The notes under the pieces: model-generated
Told to the model about the DNA's origin: nothing
Seen by the model: the letters and a program-made list of their open reading frames with translations, nothing else
Database searches by the model: none
Position numbers and translations under genes: made by a program
Shown: piece after piece, positions 49,934-58,000 of the stretch
Position numbering within the stretch: position 1 is the first letter of the stretch
Layout of the letters: each line of letters starts with the position of its first letter
From: ZC4RG20 sp963702105
GTDB taxonomy: Bacteria; Pseudomonadota; Gammaproteobacteria; Steroidobacterales; Rariloculaceae
Direction: 5' to 3'
DNA length: 64,000 bases
NCBI GenBank assembly: GCA_963702105.1
Contig: OY969712.1
Location: forward strand, 1 to 64,000

Positions 49934-50245
49934 ATGCCACTCGTAAGCATCAGGCTTTCTGAAGAGGTCGAGATGCAGCTCGCACGGGAAGCCGAGCGCG
50001 CTGGACGGCCGAAGTCCGAGGTCGCCCGGGAGGCGATCGTCGATTACTTGCGACGCCTCGAGCGTGAGCGTTTCCTAGCGGAAATCGCGAGAGCCGCGCG
50101 AGACGGCGGCGACGCGGAAGCGCTTGCGAGCGCGGAAGAGGCGCTGCCGCTCGACAACGAGTCGCTGAATCTTCGCGAGGGCAGCGCCGTGCATGAGACT
50201 CGAGCCCGTTACCGCGGCAAGAAGAAGCCGAAGAAGCACCGATGA
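49934..50245 (+). CDS. Ribbon-helix-helix antitoxin (CopG/MazE-like)
   Basis: The 103-residue protein MPLVSIRLSEEVEMQLAREA then ERAGRPKSEVAREAIVDYLR has a canonical ribbon-helix-helix at the N-terminus and an acidic, then basic tail (TRARYRGKKKPKKHR) to bind the toxin. It should repress its own promoter at 49901-49915. The stop overlaps the MazF ATG (ATGA). Both genes are intact. Confidence 0.82.
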   Translation: MPLVSIRLSEEVEMQLAREAERAGRPKSEVAREAIVDYLRRLERERFLAEIARAARDGGDAEALASAEEALPLDNESLNLREGSAVHETRARYRGKKKPKKHR

Positions 50246-50586
50246 GGCGGGGCGAAATCTGGCTGGGGAACCTCAACCCGAACCGCGGCTCGGAGGTGGG
50301 CAAGGTTCGGCCTGTCCTGATCATGCAGGCTGATTTCCTCATCGCTCAAGGCGACCCGACGATCATCGTCTTGCCGCTGACCACCCAGGTTCGCGCGTCG
50401 AAGGAGCCTCTCCACGTGACTGTTACAGCGCGCGATCGGCTGCCGGATGACTGCCAGGTCATGCCGGAACAACCGCGCACGCTGGATCGGCGTCGACTGA
50501 TAGACGGCCCGCTCACTCGCCTGACAGAGGAGGAGCTCGCGCGCGTCGAGCGCAGCCTGAAGGCAGTGCTGGGCCTGTACCAGTGA
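50242..50586 (+). CDS. mazF: MazF/PemK-type endoribonuclease toxin
   Basis: The 114-residue protein begins MRRGEIWLGNLNPNRGSEVG KVRPVLIMQ, the MazF/PemK core with the conserved Arg in RPVLI, then LPLTTQ and DCQVMPEQPRTLDRRRL with the second catalytic region. It cleaves mRNA; the upstream antitoxin is its partner. Length and all motifs are normal. Together with HigB/HigA-ImmA this is one of the few apparently functional toxin-antitoxin pairs here. Confidence 0.88.
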   Translation: MRRGEIWLGNLNPNRGSEVGKVRPVLIMQADFLIAQGDPTIIVLPLTTQVRASKEPLHVTVTARDRLPDDCQVMPEQPRTLDRRRLIDGPLTRLTEEELARVERSLKAVLGLYQ

Positions 50587-50624
50587 GTCTCGGGGCTGCT
50601 CGCGAGTCTCGGGGCGGCTCGGAC

Positions 50625-50819
50625 CTAGCCGGACGGTGAGCGTCCTCCGAGCCTGCGCTGTTGGGCGAGCTCGATCAGGGTCTCGATACGCACGAGGCGG
50701 CGCTCGTGGTCGATCACCCGTGCTTCGATCTTTTCGACACCTGCGATGACGCGCTCCGCGCGCTCCTGCATGAGAATGGCGCGCCTGATGCCTTCCCGCA
50801 GATCGTTCCAGGCAGTCAT
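50625..50819 (-). CDS. Small coiled-coil protein of RHH pair
   Basis: The 64-residue protein MTAWNDLREGIRRAILMQER then IAGVEKIEARVIDHERRLVR and IETLIELAQQR is a single amphipathic coiled coil. Its ATG overlaps the stop of the upstream ribbon-helix-helix-like gene (ATGA), so they form a two-gene unit. No family was recognised. It resembles accessory proteins of phage- or plasmid-type modules. Confidence 0.55.
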   Translation of the reverse strand: MTAWNDLREGIRRAILMQERAERVIAGVEKIEARVIDHERRLVRIETLIELAQQRRLGGRSPSG

Positions 50820-51151
50820 GGTGAGCCGCGATCCATGGGAAACGCCGGAAACGGCCACCGCTCCGCCGACTCGCGAACCTCGTCGCGAACCTCCTTGCCA
50901 TTGCGGTCGAGGTTCTCCTCGAGCCGTTCCAGGCGGCAGACGGCGGCATCGAGCGCCTGTTCGGTCCGCGCCACGGTCTCCAGAAGCTCGCCGGCGAGGG
51001 CCTGCAACTCGGCATCGTCGGCCGCGGGCTCATAGCTGGCCACGGCGCGCCGAATCAGCTCGCTTGTCGATAGATTGAGCGCCGCGGCACGGGCCACGAT
51101 CTCCGCTTTGGCTTGCGGGGAAATCAGTAGATTGAGCCGCTCGGTCTTCAT
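50816..51151 (-). CDS. Ribbon-helix-helix-like / plasmid-mobilisation-like regulator
   Basis: The 111-residue protein MKTERLNLLISPQAKAEIVA then RAAALNLSTSELIRRAVASY has a ribbon-helix-helix N-terminus like MobC or DUF1778 proteins, followed by a coiled coil (LAGELLETVARTEQALDAAV, RLERLEENLDRNG). It is probably a small DNA-binding regulator whose partner is the following coiled-coil protein. A toxin gene is not evident. Confidence 0.6.
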   Translation of the reverse strand: MKTERLNLLISPQAKAEIVARAAALNLSTSELIRRAVASYEPAADDAELQALAGELLETVARTEQALDAAVCRLERLEENLDRNGKEVRDEVRESAERWPFPAFPMDRGSP

Positions 51152-51184
51152 TCGCGGAACAATATATGTATACGCATGCGTAGC

Positions 51185-52303
51185 TCAATGCCAACGGACT
51201 ACGCTGCTCGGCCCACGGGTGCCCGCCGTTGGGGCGGCCCATGCGGCAACGAGCCCCGCGATCGTCTTCGTATCGAAGCTCGTCTCGTTCCCGATGACCG
51301 CGATGGCGCGGCCGAGGCGCGGATAGATGCGCAGCTCCGAGCGAAACCCCATCCCGCCGCCGAGGTGATGGGCGTACGGCTCGCCGTTCGCCTCGGCGAG
51401 ATGCCAGCCGAGGCCGATCGGAAGCGGGCGGCCATCGCGCGAGCGCATCGGCGCCAAGGCCAGGCGCACGGTCGCCGCGTCGAGCACTTGACCCTCGGCA
51501 CCGCGGCCGCCGTCCAGCATCGCGCGGCCGAGCGCGACCATGTCCGTGACCGGGCCGACGAGGCCGCCGTAGGGCGCCCCGTCGAGCTCGATCGGCCGCA
51601 ACTCAGTGAAGCGGCCGCGCGTCGGCCCGAACAGCGACCGATCGACGAGCAGCTTTGCGGCGATGCCCATGAGCGACCGCCGCCTGCTGTAGCCGCGCGC
51701 GGCGTCGGCCGGCAGCTCGAAGCCGGCAGCCGTCGCGCCCAGAGGCTTCAGCACGTTCCGGGCAACGTAGGCCTCGAAGCCGAGCTCGCTGACGCGCTCG
51801 ATGAGGAGCCCCAGAACGAGGTAACCGAGATTCGAATAGGCGTAGCGCGTGCCGGGCTCGAAACGAAGCTTGCGGTGTCGCGCGAGGAGCCGCCCCGTCA
51901 TCGACTCGAGATCGGGGCCGGGCTCGGTGGCCGGATGCACCCATCGCAACGGCATCGGGTTGGGAAGGCCGGACGTGTGCGCGAGCAGCTGACGCGGCGT
52001 CGTTTTTTCGGCAATCTCGCCGGGCAGATCCGGCCGGAGCGAGGCGATGGGCGCGTCGAGGTCGAGCTCGCGCGCCTGCGCGAGCTGGAGCACGGCCGTC
52101 GCCGTGAACAGCTTTGTAACGGAGAACCACGGGCAGATGGTTTGCGCCGTCATGGCGCGTGGCGGATCGAGCACGGCATGGCCCGCGCTTGCGACGTGTA
52201 AGGGACCGTCGCCGACGCTCCACGCGGCGGTGACGCCCGGCGCGCGGTGGCGGTCCGTGGCGCGGACGATTCTAGACTCGATGCTGTCCACGGGGGTCCT
52301 CAT
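51185..52303 (-). CDS. Serine hydrolase (beta-lactamase family, class C-like)
   Basis: The 372-residue protein has the catalytic S-x-x-K FSVTKLFTATAVL near 60, the Y-x-N motif YSNLGYL near 160, and HHLGGGMGF near 315 in place of K-T-G. This is the pattern of beta-lactamase-related esterases and peptidases. No clear signal peptide is visible at the chosen start, so it may be cytosolic or the start may be elsewhere. Not obviously linked to the defence genes. It may hydrolyse esters or D-amino-peptides. Confidence 0.85.
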   Translation of the reverse strand: MRTPVDSIESRIVRATDRHRAPGVTAAWSVGDGPLHVASAGHAVLDPPRAMTAQTICPWFSVTKLFTATAVLQLAQARELDLDAPIASLRPDLPGEIAEKTTPRQLLAHTSGLPNPMPLRWVHPATEPGPDLESMTGRLLARHRKLRFEPGTRYAYSNLGYLVLGLLIERVSELGFEAYVARNVLKPLGATAAGFELPADAARGYSRRRSLMGIAAKLLVDRSLFGPTRGRFTELRPIELDGAPYGGLVGPVTDMVALGRAMLDGGRGAEGQVLDAATVRLALAPMRSRDGRPLPIGLGWHLAEANGEPYAHHLGGGMGFRSELRIYPRLGRAIAVIGNETSFDTKTIAGLVAAWAAPTAGTRGPSSVVRWH

Positions 52304-52524
52304 GCGCGCAACGCCGCGACTCGGCGCGCGATCGTTTTGGGTATGCCGTTCCCATAAGGCGCGGACGACAGCGAATGTCGTCGTATCGGCTCGATACCGG
52401 TAGCGTCGCGTGCCGTCATACGCCTGTATAAATCATCACAACGGAAGTACGTCTTGGTGAGGTCTCAAGGAAGCGGCGACATCTGCAGCCGAATTGGCAG
52501 GACTGCGATTCAGGGGCAACATAC

Positions 52525-53121
52525 ATGCACGATCTGATTTTCGAGTCTACGCGAACCGTGACGCCGGACGAATTTGCAGCGTTCGTTGCGACCCGCGAGG
52601 CCGCCGGGGACCTTGGCCATTACGAGCTGCTCAACGGTAGGGTCGTCATGAACCCGCCGGCGGGCTATCCGCATGGAGAGGTCGGGAGCAACATACAGCG
52701 GCTGCTGGGAACAGCGGTGCACGCGCGCCGCCTCGGCAAGCTATTCGATGCGAGCCAAGGGTTCGAGCTCCCCTCCGGGGATACGGTCGAACCCGATCAC
52801 GCGTTCGTTTCGAACGAGCGTTGGGCGGCCGCGCCCACTCCAGAGCCCGGCCGCTTCCTGCGCGTCGTGCCCGACTTGATCGTGGAGGTGCTCTCGCCGA
52901 AGACGGCGTCTCAAGACCGCGGCGAGAAGAAGGCAATCTATGAGCGCAACGGCGTAACCGAATATTGGCTCGTCGATTCGCGGGCAGAAGAGGTTACGGT
53001 TTTTCATCTGGAGACCGGCCGCTTCGATGCAGGCGAAGTCTATGGCTCGGCGGATACTTTATCGGCTCGCGTTATCGAAGGCTTGACGGTGGCCGTGCGG
53101 GAGCTCATGGCCTCGACGTGA
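52525..53121 (+). CDS. Uma2 family PD-(D/E)XK endonuclease
   Basis: The 198-residue protein has GHYELLNGRVVMNPPAGYPH, then the Uma2 active-site region VEPDHAFVSNERW and LRVVPDLIVEVLSPKTASQD (E-V-L-S-P) and KKAIYERNGVTEYWLVD. This is DUF820/Uma2, a PD-(D/E)XK nuclease fold abundant in cyanobacteria and others; the biological role is unknown. Catalytic D, E and K are all present. The ATG at 52525 lies in an AT-richer leader. 52304-52524 upstream shows no gene. Confidence 0.88.
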   Translation: MHDLIFESTRTVTPDEFAAFVATREAAGDLGHYELLNGRVVMNPPAGYPHGEVGSNIQRLLGTAVHARRLGKLFDASQGFELPSGDTVEPDHAFVSNERWAAAPTPEPGRFLRVVPDLIVEVLSPKTASQDRGEKKAIYERNGVTEYWLVDSRAEEVTVFHLETGRFDAGEVYGSADTLSARVIEGLTVAVRELMAST

Positions 53122-53249
53122 ACCGGACCCGAACGGCGCGCTTGGCAGATGTTTCCCCGACGAACATCCCGAGTCGATCCGCACGATCCAGCCGACGCCA
53201 TAGTCTCTCTGCAGTAGTGCGCAGACGATGCGCATCGAGGTATCGAACC

Positions 53250-53498
53250 ATGGCAACCGACGATACTGCGGCCCGCAAACGGCGGGTCAACCTGACGTTG
53301 AACGAGGGTCTCGTCGCCGAGGCGCGGGAGCTTACAGAGAATCTTTCGGCCGTCGTGGAATCGCTGCTCGGCGAGTACGTAGCTCAGGAAAAGCAGCGGC
53401 GCGCGACGCAGGCCGATAACGTTCGTGAGACGGTCGCGATCTGGAATCGCTTCGCGAAAGAACGTGGTTCGTTCTCCGACGAGCACTTCACGCTCTGA
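53250..53498 (+). CDS. CcdA-family antitoxin
   Basis: The 82-residue protein has the CcdA pattern: RKRRVNLTLNEGLVAEAREL then TENLSAVVESLLGEYVAQEK and a C-terminal toxin-binding tail WNRFAKERGSFSDEHFTL. The N-terminal ribbon-helix-helix should repress the operon. The partner CcdB is truncated (next entry), so this is another orphaned antitoxin. Confidence 0.82.
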   Translation: MATDDTAARKRRVNLTLNEGLVAEARELTENLSAVVESLLGEYVAQEKQRRATQADNVRETVAIWNRFAKERGSFSDEHFTL

Positions 53499-53560
53499 TC
53501 GCGCAGTTCGAGGTTCATCCGAATACCGGCAAGCAACGTGACGCCATTCCGTACAGGCTC
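53495..53560 (+). pseudogene. CcdB toxin N-terminal fragment
   Basis: Overlapping the CcdA stop, the frame reads IAQFEVHPNTGKQRDAIPYR, the first 20 residues of CcdB gyrase inhibitors (AQFDVHPNTGRQRDAIP). It then enters unrelated sequence; the gyrase-binding C-terminal Trp-Gly-x-Ile is absent. No ATG is at the start (CTG). Downstream to 53674 the minus strand reads LDMNALLELLLGMHAGKAVA, a possible remnant of unknown origin. Confidence 0.65.
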
Positions 53561-53674
53561 TCGGCTGCGTTTCAGGGTGCGACGGCCTTTCCCGCATGCA
53601 TGCCGAGCAGGAGCTCGAGCAGGGCGTTCATGTCCAGTGCGCGGCCCGCGCTGGCGAGAGATGCTACGCGCCAT

Positions 53675-55030
53675 TCAGCTCGCGAGGTCCGCGAGCAACG
53701 CGTCCACAACGGCCTCCTCGTGCACGACCACGCCTCTGCGGTCCATAACATCGGCGAGCGCGGTGTCCCATACAGCCGCGCGCCGCCTTCCGTGCAACGG
53801 CAGCTCCAGGTCCACGCGAGCCGCTCGATAGTCGGCGGCGCCGAACCGCCAAGCCGCCGCTTCGTAGGTGCGCATGACGAAGTTGCCAATGTCGATGCCC
53901 GGCCAATCGAAGTCGCCGTGATACCGAAGCTTTGCGCCCCGCTCGCGAAGCTGGCGCAGTAGCGTCTGCTGCGCGGCGCCCGGCATGCCGTCCGTGCAGA
54001 CGAGCGGCGCGCAGGCGGCGCCGAGCGCATCGGCGGCGACAGCGACGACCGAGGCGTTCTCGCACACGTGGACGGCACGGCCGGCGACGTCCCAGCTTGG
54101 CGCGTCGCGAAGCAGGGCGCGCAGCGTCAGATGCATCGGGCTGCCGGCCTCGGCGGCCGCCTCAGACAGGCGCGCGGCGGCGGAGTCGCCGCGGGCCCGA
54201 AGGTTCAGGATCAATACGGGGGCCGCGAGCTCGTTGAGCGTGACGCCCACGCTCGCCCATTGATCGCGGCGGGACGTGCGTTGCGACGTGCGACCGTCCG
54301 CGTCGAAGCCGGTGTAGTCGGACTCGCTGTGGTCGGACTCGGTATCGTCGAGCTCGGTTTCGTCGGACGCGGTTTCGCCAGTGCCCGTTTCGCCACGGCC
54401 ATTTTCGCCGACACTCAGCGCGCGCAGCACGAGCGCCGATTCGGGTCGCCCGGCGTCGAGCGCGTGCGAGTCGCCGAGCGCGTGGGCGGCCAGGCGCGCG
54501 AGCGGCACGCCCGCAAGCGGCACGCCCGTCGCGGGAAGCTTCGCGAGCACGCGCTCGGCACGCTCGAGCAACTCCCTGCCGCGAGCCGCGTCGTTGCCCG
54601 CCGCTCGCTTGAGAAGGCCGAGGCCGCCCGCATCGGCGACGGCCGCGCGCAGCCGGCTGTCGCCCACGCCCTCGATGGCGTCGCGCCATTTGCGCTCGCG
54701 CTCCATGCGTAACCGCTTCTTGTCGACGACCGGTCCGTCCAGGGCCTCGAGCGCGGCGCGAAAATCGGCGGCGATGCCGGCGCGCGAGACCGCCGCATCG
54801 AGCTCCGAGTGACTGAGGCGCATGGAGCCGGCGCTGCGGACCGCGCGGCCGAGCAGCCGCTCGAGCGCGTGCCGCTCGGCTTCGCTCAGTTGCGTCAGCG
54901 TGAACCCGTCCTGAGACGCCCCGCGCTCGTAACGTGCGCGCAGACGGCGGCGCAGGTCGGCGAGCGCGGGGCCGCCCAGAAGTCGGTGCAGCCTTTGCAG
55001 GCGGTCGTCCGCGCCGTCCCGCGCAGTCAC
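53675..55030 (-). CDS. jetD: Wadjet JetD (TIGR02679, DUF2399)
   Basis: The 451-residue protein starts with a GTG overlapping the JetC stop (GTGA). The N-terminal half is helical (LHRLLGGPALADLRRRLRAR). The C-terminal half includes the TOPRIM-like catalytic part: ACAPLVCTDGMPGAAQQTLL, then LRYHGDFDWPGIDIGNF (D-x-D) and DVMDRRGVVVHEEAVVDALL. Around residues 210-250 is a low-complexity acidic Glu/Thr/Asp/Ser repeat (GETGTGETASDETELDDTES). JetD is the nuclease that cleaves plasmid DNA after loop extrusion by the SMC-like complex. Last gene of the operon. Confidence 0.88.
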   Translation of the reverse strand: MTARDGADDRLQRLHRLLGGPALADLRRRLRARYERGASQDGFTLTQLSEAERHALERLLGRAVRSAGSMRLSHSELDAAVSRAGIAADFRAALEALDGPVVDKKRLRMERERKWRDAIEGVGDSRLRAAVADAGGLGLLKRAAGNDAARGRELLERAERVLAKLPATGVPLAGVPLARLAAHALGDSHALDAGRPESALVLRALSVGENGRGETGTGETASDETELDDTESDHSESDYTGFDADGRTSQRTSRRDQWASVGVTLNELAAPVLILNLRARGDSAAARLSEAAAEAGSPMHLTLRALLRDAPSWDVAGRAVHVCENASVVAVAADALGAACAPLVCTDGMPGAAQQTLLRQLRERGAKLRYHGDFDWPGIDIGNFVMRTYEAAAWRFGAADYRAARVDLELPLHGRRRAAVWDTALADVMDRRGVVVHEEAVVDALLADLAS

Positions 55031-58000
55031 GGCGCCGGCTCGCCCGCGGCCGCCTCCTGCGCGATGGCCGGCTCCTCGCCGAGGGCATCGGCGGACTCCG
55101 GGAACCGTCCGACCGGCTCGGCCGCGGCGCGGCGCGCGATCCCGTCCCAGGTCCAGCGCGAGACATGCACGGCGTCGATGCCTTCGCGCCGCACGAGCTG
55201 GCAGATCGAGAGCCCCGGCAGCTCGGGGTAACAGCCCCACTCGCGCTCGCTCGTCATGACGAAGTCCAGGTCGAACTCGCGGATCAGCGCCATGCAGCTC
55301 GCGCGCGCCTCGTCGTCGATGCCCGCGAACGCTTCGTCGAGCAGCACGAGGCGCGGCGCGTGCGGATCCGCGCTTTCGTAATGGCTGCTGCAGGCCGCGA
55401 ACAGCGGCACCGTGAGGCCGAGCGCGCGCTCGCCGCTCGATGCTGGGCCGGCGAGCGGGCGCCACTGCCCGTCCTGGAGGCGCTGCACGCGGAACCGGTG
55501 CCAGCGGCGATAGTCGAGCGCGCGGGCCAGGCTCTCGTAGAGCGTCGCCTGATCGTCGCTCGCCGTCTCCGCCGCGATGCGCGCCTGGAGGAACTCGCCG
55601 ACCTGCCGCCGATCCTCGGCCGACCAGGCATCGGCGCTCGTCTTGAGCAAGCGCCGCCGCGCCTCGGTCAGACCGGGCACGCCGTCCTGCGCGTCCTCCG
55701 GAATCGGCTGCCAGAGCAGGCGGTAGCGCACGCCCGTCGAGGTCGGCCTGGCCGCGAGCTCGTCGTTGATGGAGGTCACGCGCCGATCGGTGTCCTGGAT
55801 CATGCGCTGCAGGTTCGCGGCGATCTCTTTCTCGAGATGCTGCTCGAGCACCTCGCGCTCGCGCGCCGTGAGCAGGAGCCGGCGCTCGGCGAGCTCGGCT
55901 TCGATGCGCCGCTGGAGCACGTCCGGGCGCTCCGGCCGCTGCTGATGGACGATGCGCACGATGAGACCATGGTCGCTCGGCTCGGCGGTCGCCGAGTGAC
56001 CGCGCACGGACATCGCGTTCTGCAGCTCCGTGAGGTCGCGGCCGACGTCGGCCTGTACGCGCGACCAATCGGAATCCTCGGCCGCGACGCGCGCCAAGGC
56101 CTGCTCGGCGCGCCGCGCGACGCCGAGGGCGGCGTCGATGCCCCACGGCGACTCGGGGAGCGCGGACGTCGCGGGCACCGCGGGCGTCGGGGTCATCGCG
56201 GACGTCTCGGGCGACGCGGCCGTCTCGGTCAACGCGGGCGTCTCGGGCGCCGCGGGCGCTGCCGGTACTGCGTGCGCCGCCGGGCCCGCGGCCGCCTCGA
56301 AGTCCTCGCCGAGCGCGACGGCCAGCAGCTCCGTCTCGCGCGCGAAGGCCTCGAGCGCCTCGACGGCCGCCTTGCGCGCCTCTACACGCTCGGCCAGGCG
56401 CGTTTCCTTAGCCTCGCAATCCTTCTGCGCCTCGCCGCGCCGGCTGCTCGCGACGATGAGCTCGGCGCGGGCCCGCTTCTCCGCGTCCTGATCTCGCGCC
56501 AGAGATTGTTTGGTCTGCTCGATGGCGCCGAGCAGCTCCTCGACCTGTTTGCCGACGGTGTCCTTGAGCGCCGCGACGGTCTCCTCGGCCTGGCGCAGCG
56601 CGATGCGCTTCTCCTCGAGGTCCGCGGCCGCGGCCTGCGCGTCCTCGTGCGCCTCGGTCTCGCGCAGCAGCTGCTCGTCGAGCTCGTCGAGGGCGCGGCG
56701 ATGGATGCGCAGCGCGTTCGCGAGCTCCGCGGCCGCGGCGCGGTATTCGTTGAGCGCGGCTTCGATGCGCGCGAGGCCCTCCGCGTCGCTCGGCAGCGAA
56801 AGGTCGCGCGCGTCGCTGAGCAGCCGCTCGCGCGCCTCGGCGTGCGCCTGCTCGGCCGCGGAGAGCCGCGTCTCGGCCTCGCCGAGCTGCGTCTGGGCCG
56901 TGCGCCGCGCCTGCTCGGCGGCGCGCGAGGCCGCGTCGGCCCGCAGCAGCGGCTCGTCGGAAGGCGCGCGGGCCTGCTCCTCGTGCGCGGTCCGGCGCGT
57001 CGTGCCGCAGTGCTCGACGGCCGCTTCGCGCTCGGCCGTCGCCGCAGCGATCTCGGCGAGACGCGCCGCGATGGCCTCGAGCCGGGCGCGCCGGGCCGCC
57101 TCGCGCGCGGCGTGACCGACGAACGCGGCGGCGGGCTTGGACCAGGCGCCGCGCAGTGCGCCGATCCGGAACTCGCCTTGCGGCGAGACCCATGCCTCGG
57201 CGTCTTCGACCTCGCGCTCGGTGCACGCGATCGAGGCGAGCACGGCCGTCACGGTCGCGGCCGTCACGGTCGCGGTCGTGACCGTCGCGGTCGTCACCGT
57301 CGAGGCCGTCACCGTCGGGTCCGTCACGGTCGAGGCCGTCGGCGCGGCGGCCGCCGGCGCCGCGGACGCGTCCTGCGGCAGCGACGGTACGAGCCACTCG
57401 GCGAGCGATGCGGCCGCCGCCGCGCGCGGCACGAGCACGACGTCCTCCGTGCGCGCATCGATGACGACGCCGTCCGGCAGCACCCACGCGTCGAGCAGGC
57501 CCGCGGCCTCGAGCGCGGCCTCGAGCCCGGCGCGCTCGCTCGGTTTCACGCCGGGCGCGAAGTCGACGAGCTTCCAGAGCGGCGCGCCGGGGCGCTGAGC
57601 GCGCGAGTCTCGGTCCCGCGTGTAGGGCGCCGGCGGCGGCGTGTCCTCGCCGCGCTCGAGCTGGGCCTGCTCCTCGCGCAGCGCGGCCTCCTCGGTCCGT
57701 AGCGTTTCGAGCTCGCCGCGCAGCGCCGCTTCGCGCGCCGCGAGCTCCCGCTCGAGCCGCTCCCGCGCGGCTTCGAGCGCTCGCCGCAGCGGGTTCGGTC
57801 CCTCGAGCGTCTCGAGCCAGAGCTCGAGCTCGCCGAGCAGGGTCTCGTGGTCTTCGAGCCGCAGCACCGCGAGCGCGGCGACGTGCCGACGCCAACTTTC
57901 GCCGGCCTCGGCGCACGCGGTCCGATAGGCCTCGGCGCAGCGCTTCTGCGCCTCGACGGCCGCATCGAGCGCATCGGCGGTGAGATCCCGTCGGGCGCGC

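Noticed and set aside
52340..52400. Hairpin GACGAC/GTCGTC as a terminator
   Set aside because: Six-base stem without a T-run and not placed after a gene end on either strand.
57245..57345. CRISPR-like array
   Set aside because: Period of about 15 bases without spacers, in frame within jetC, encoding Thr-Val repeats.
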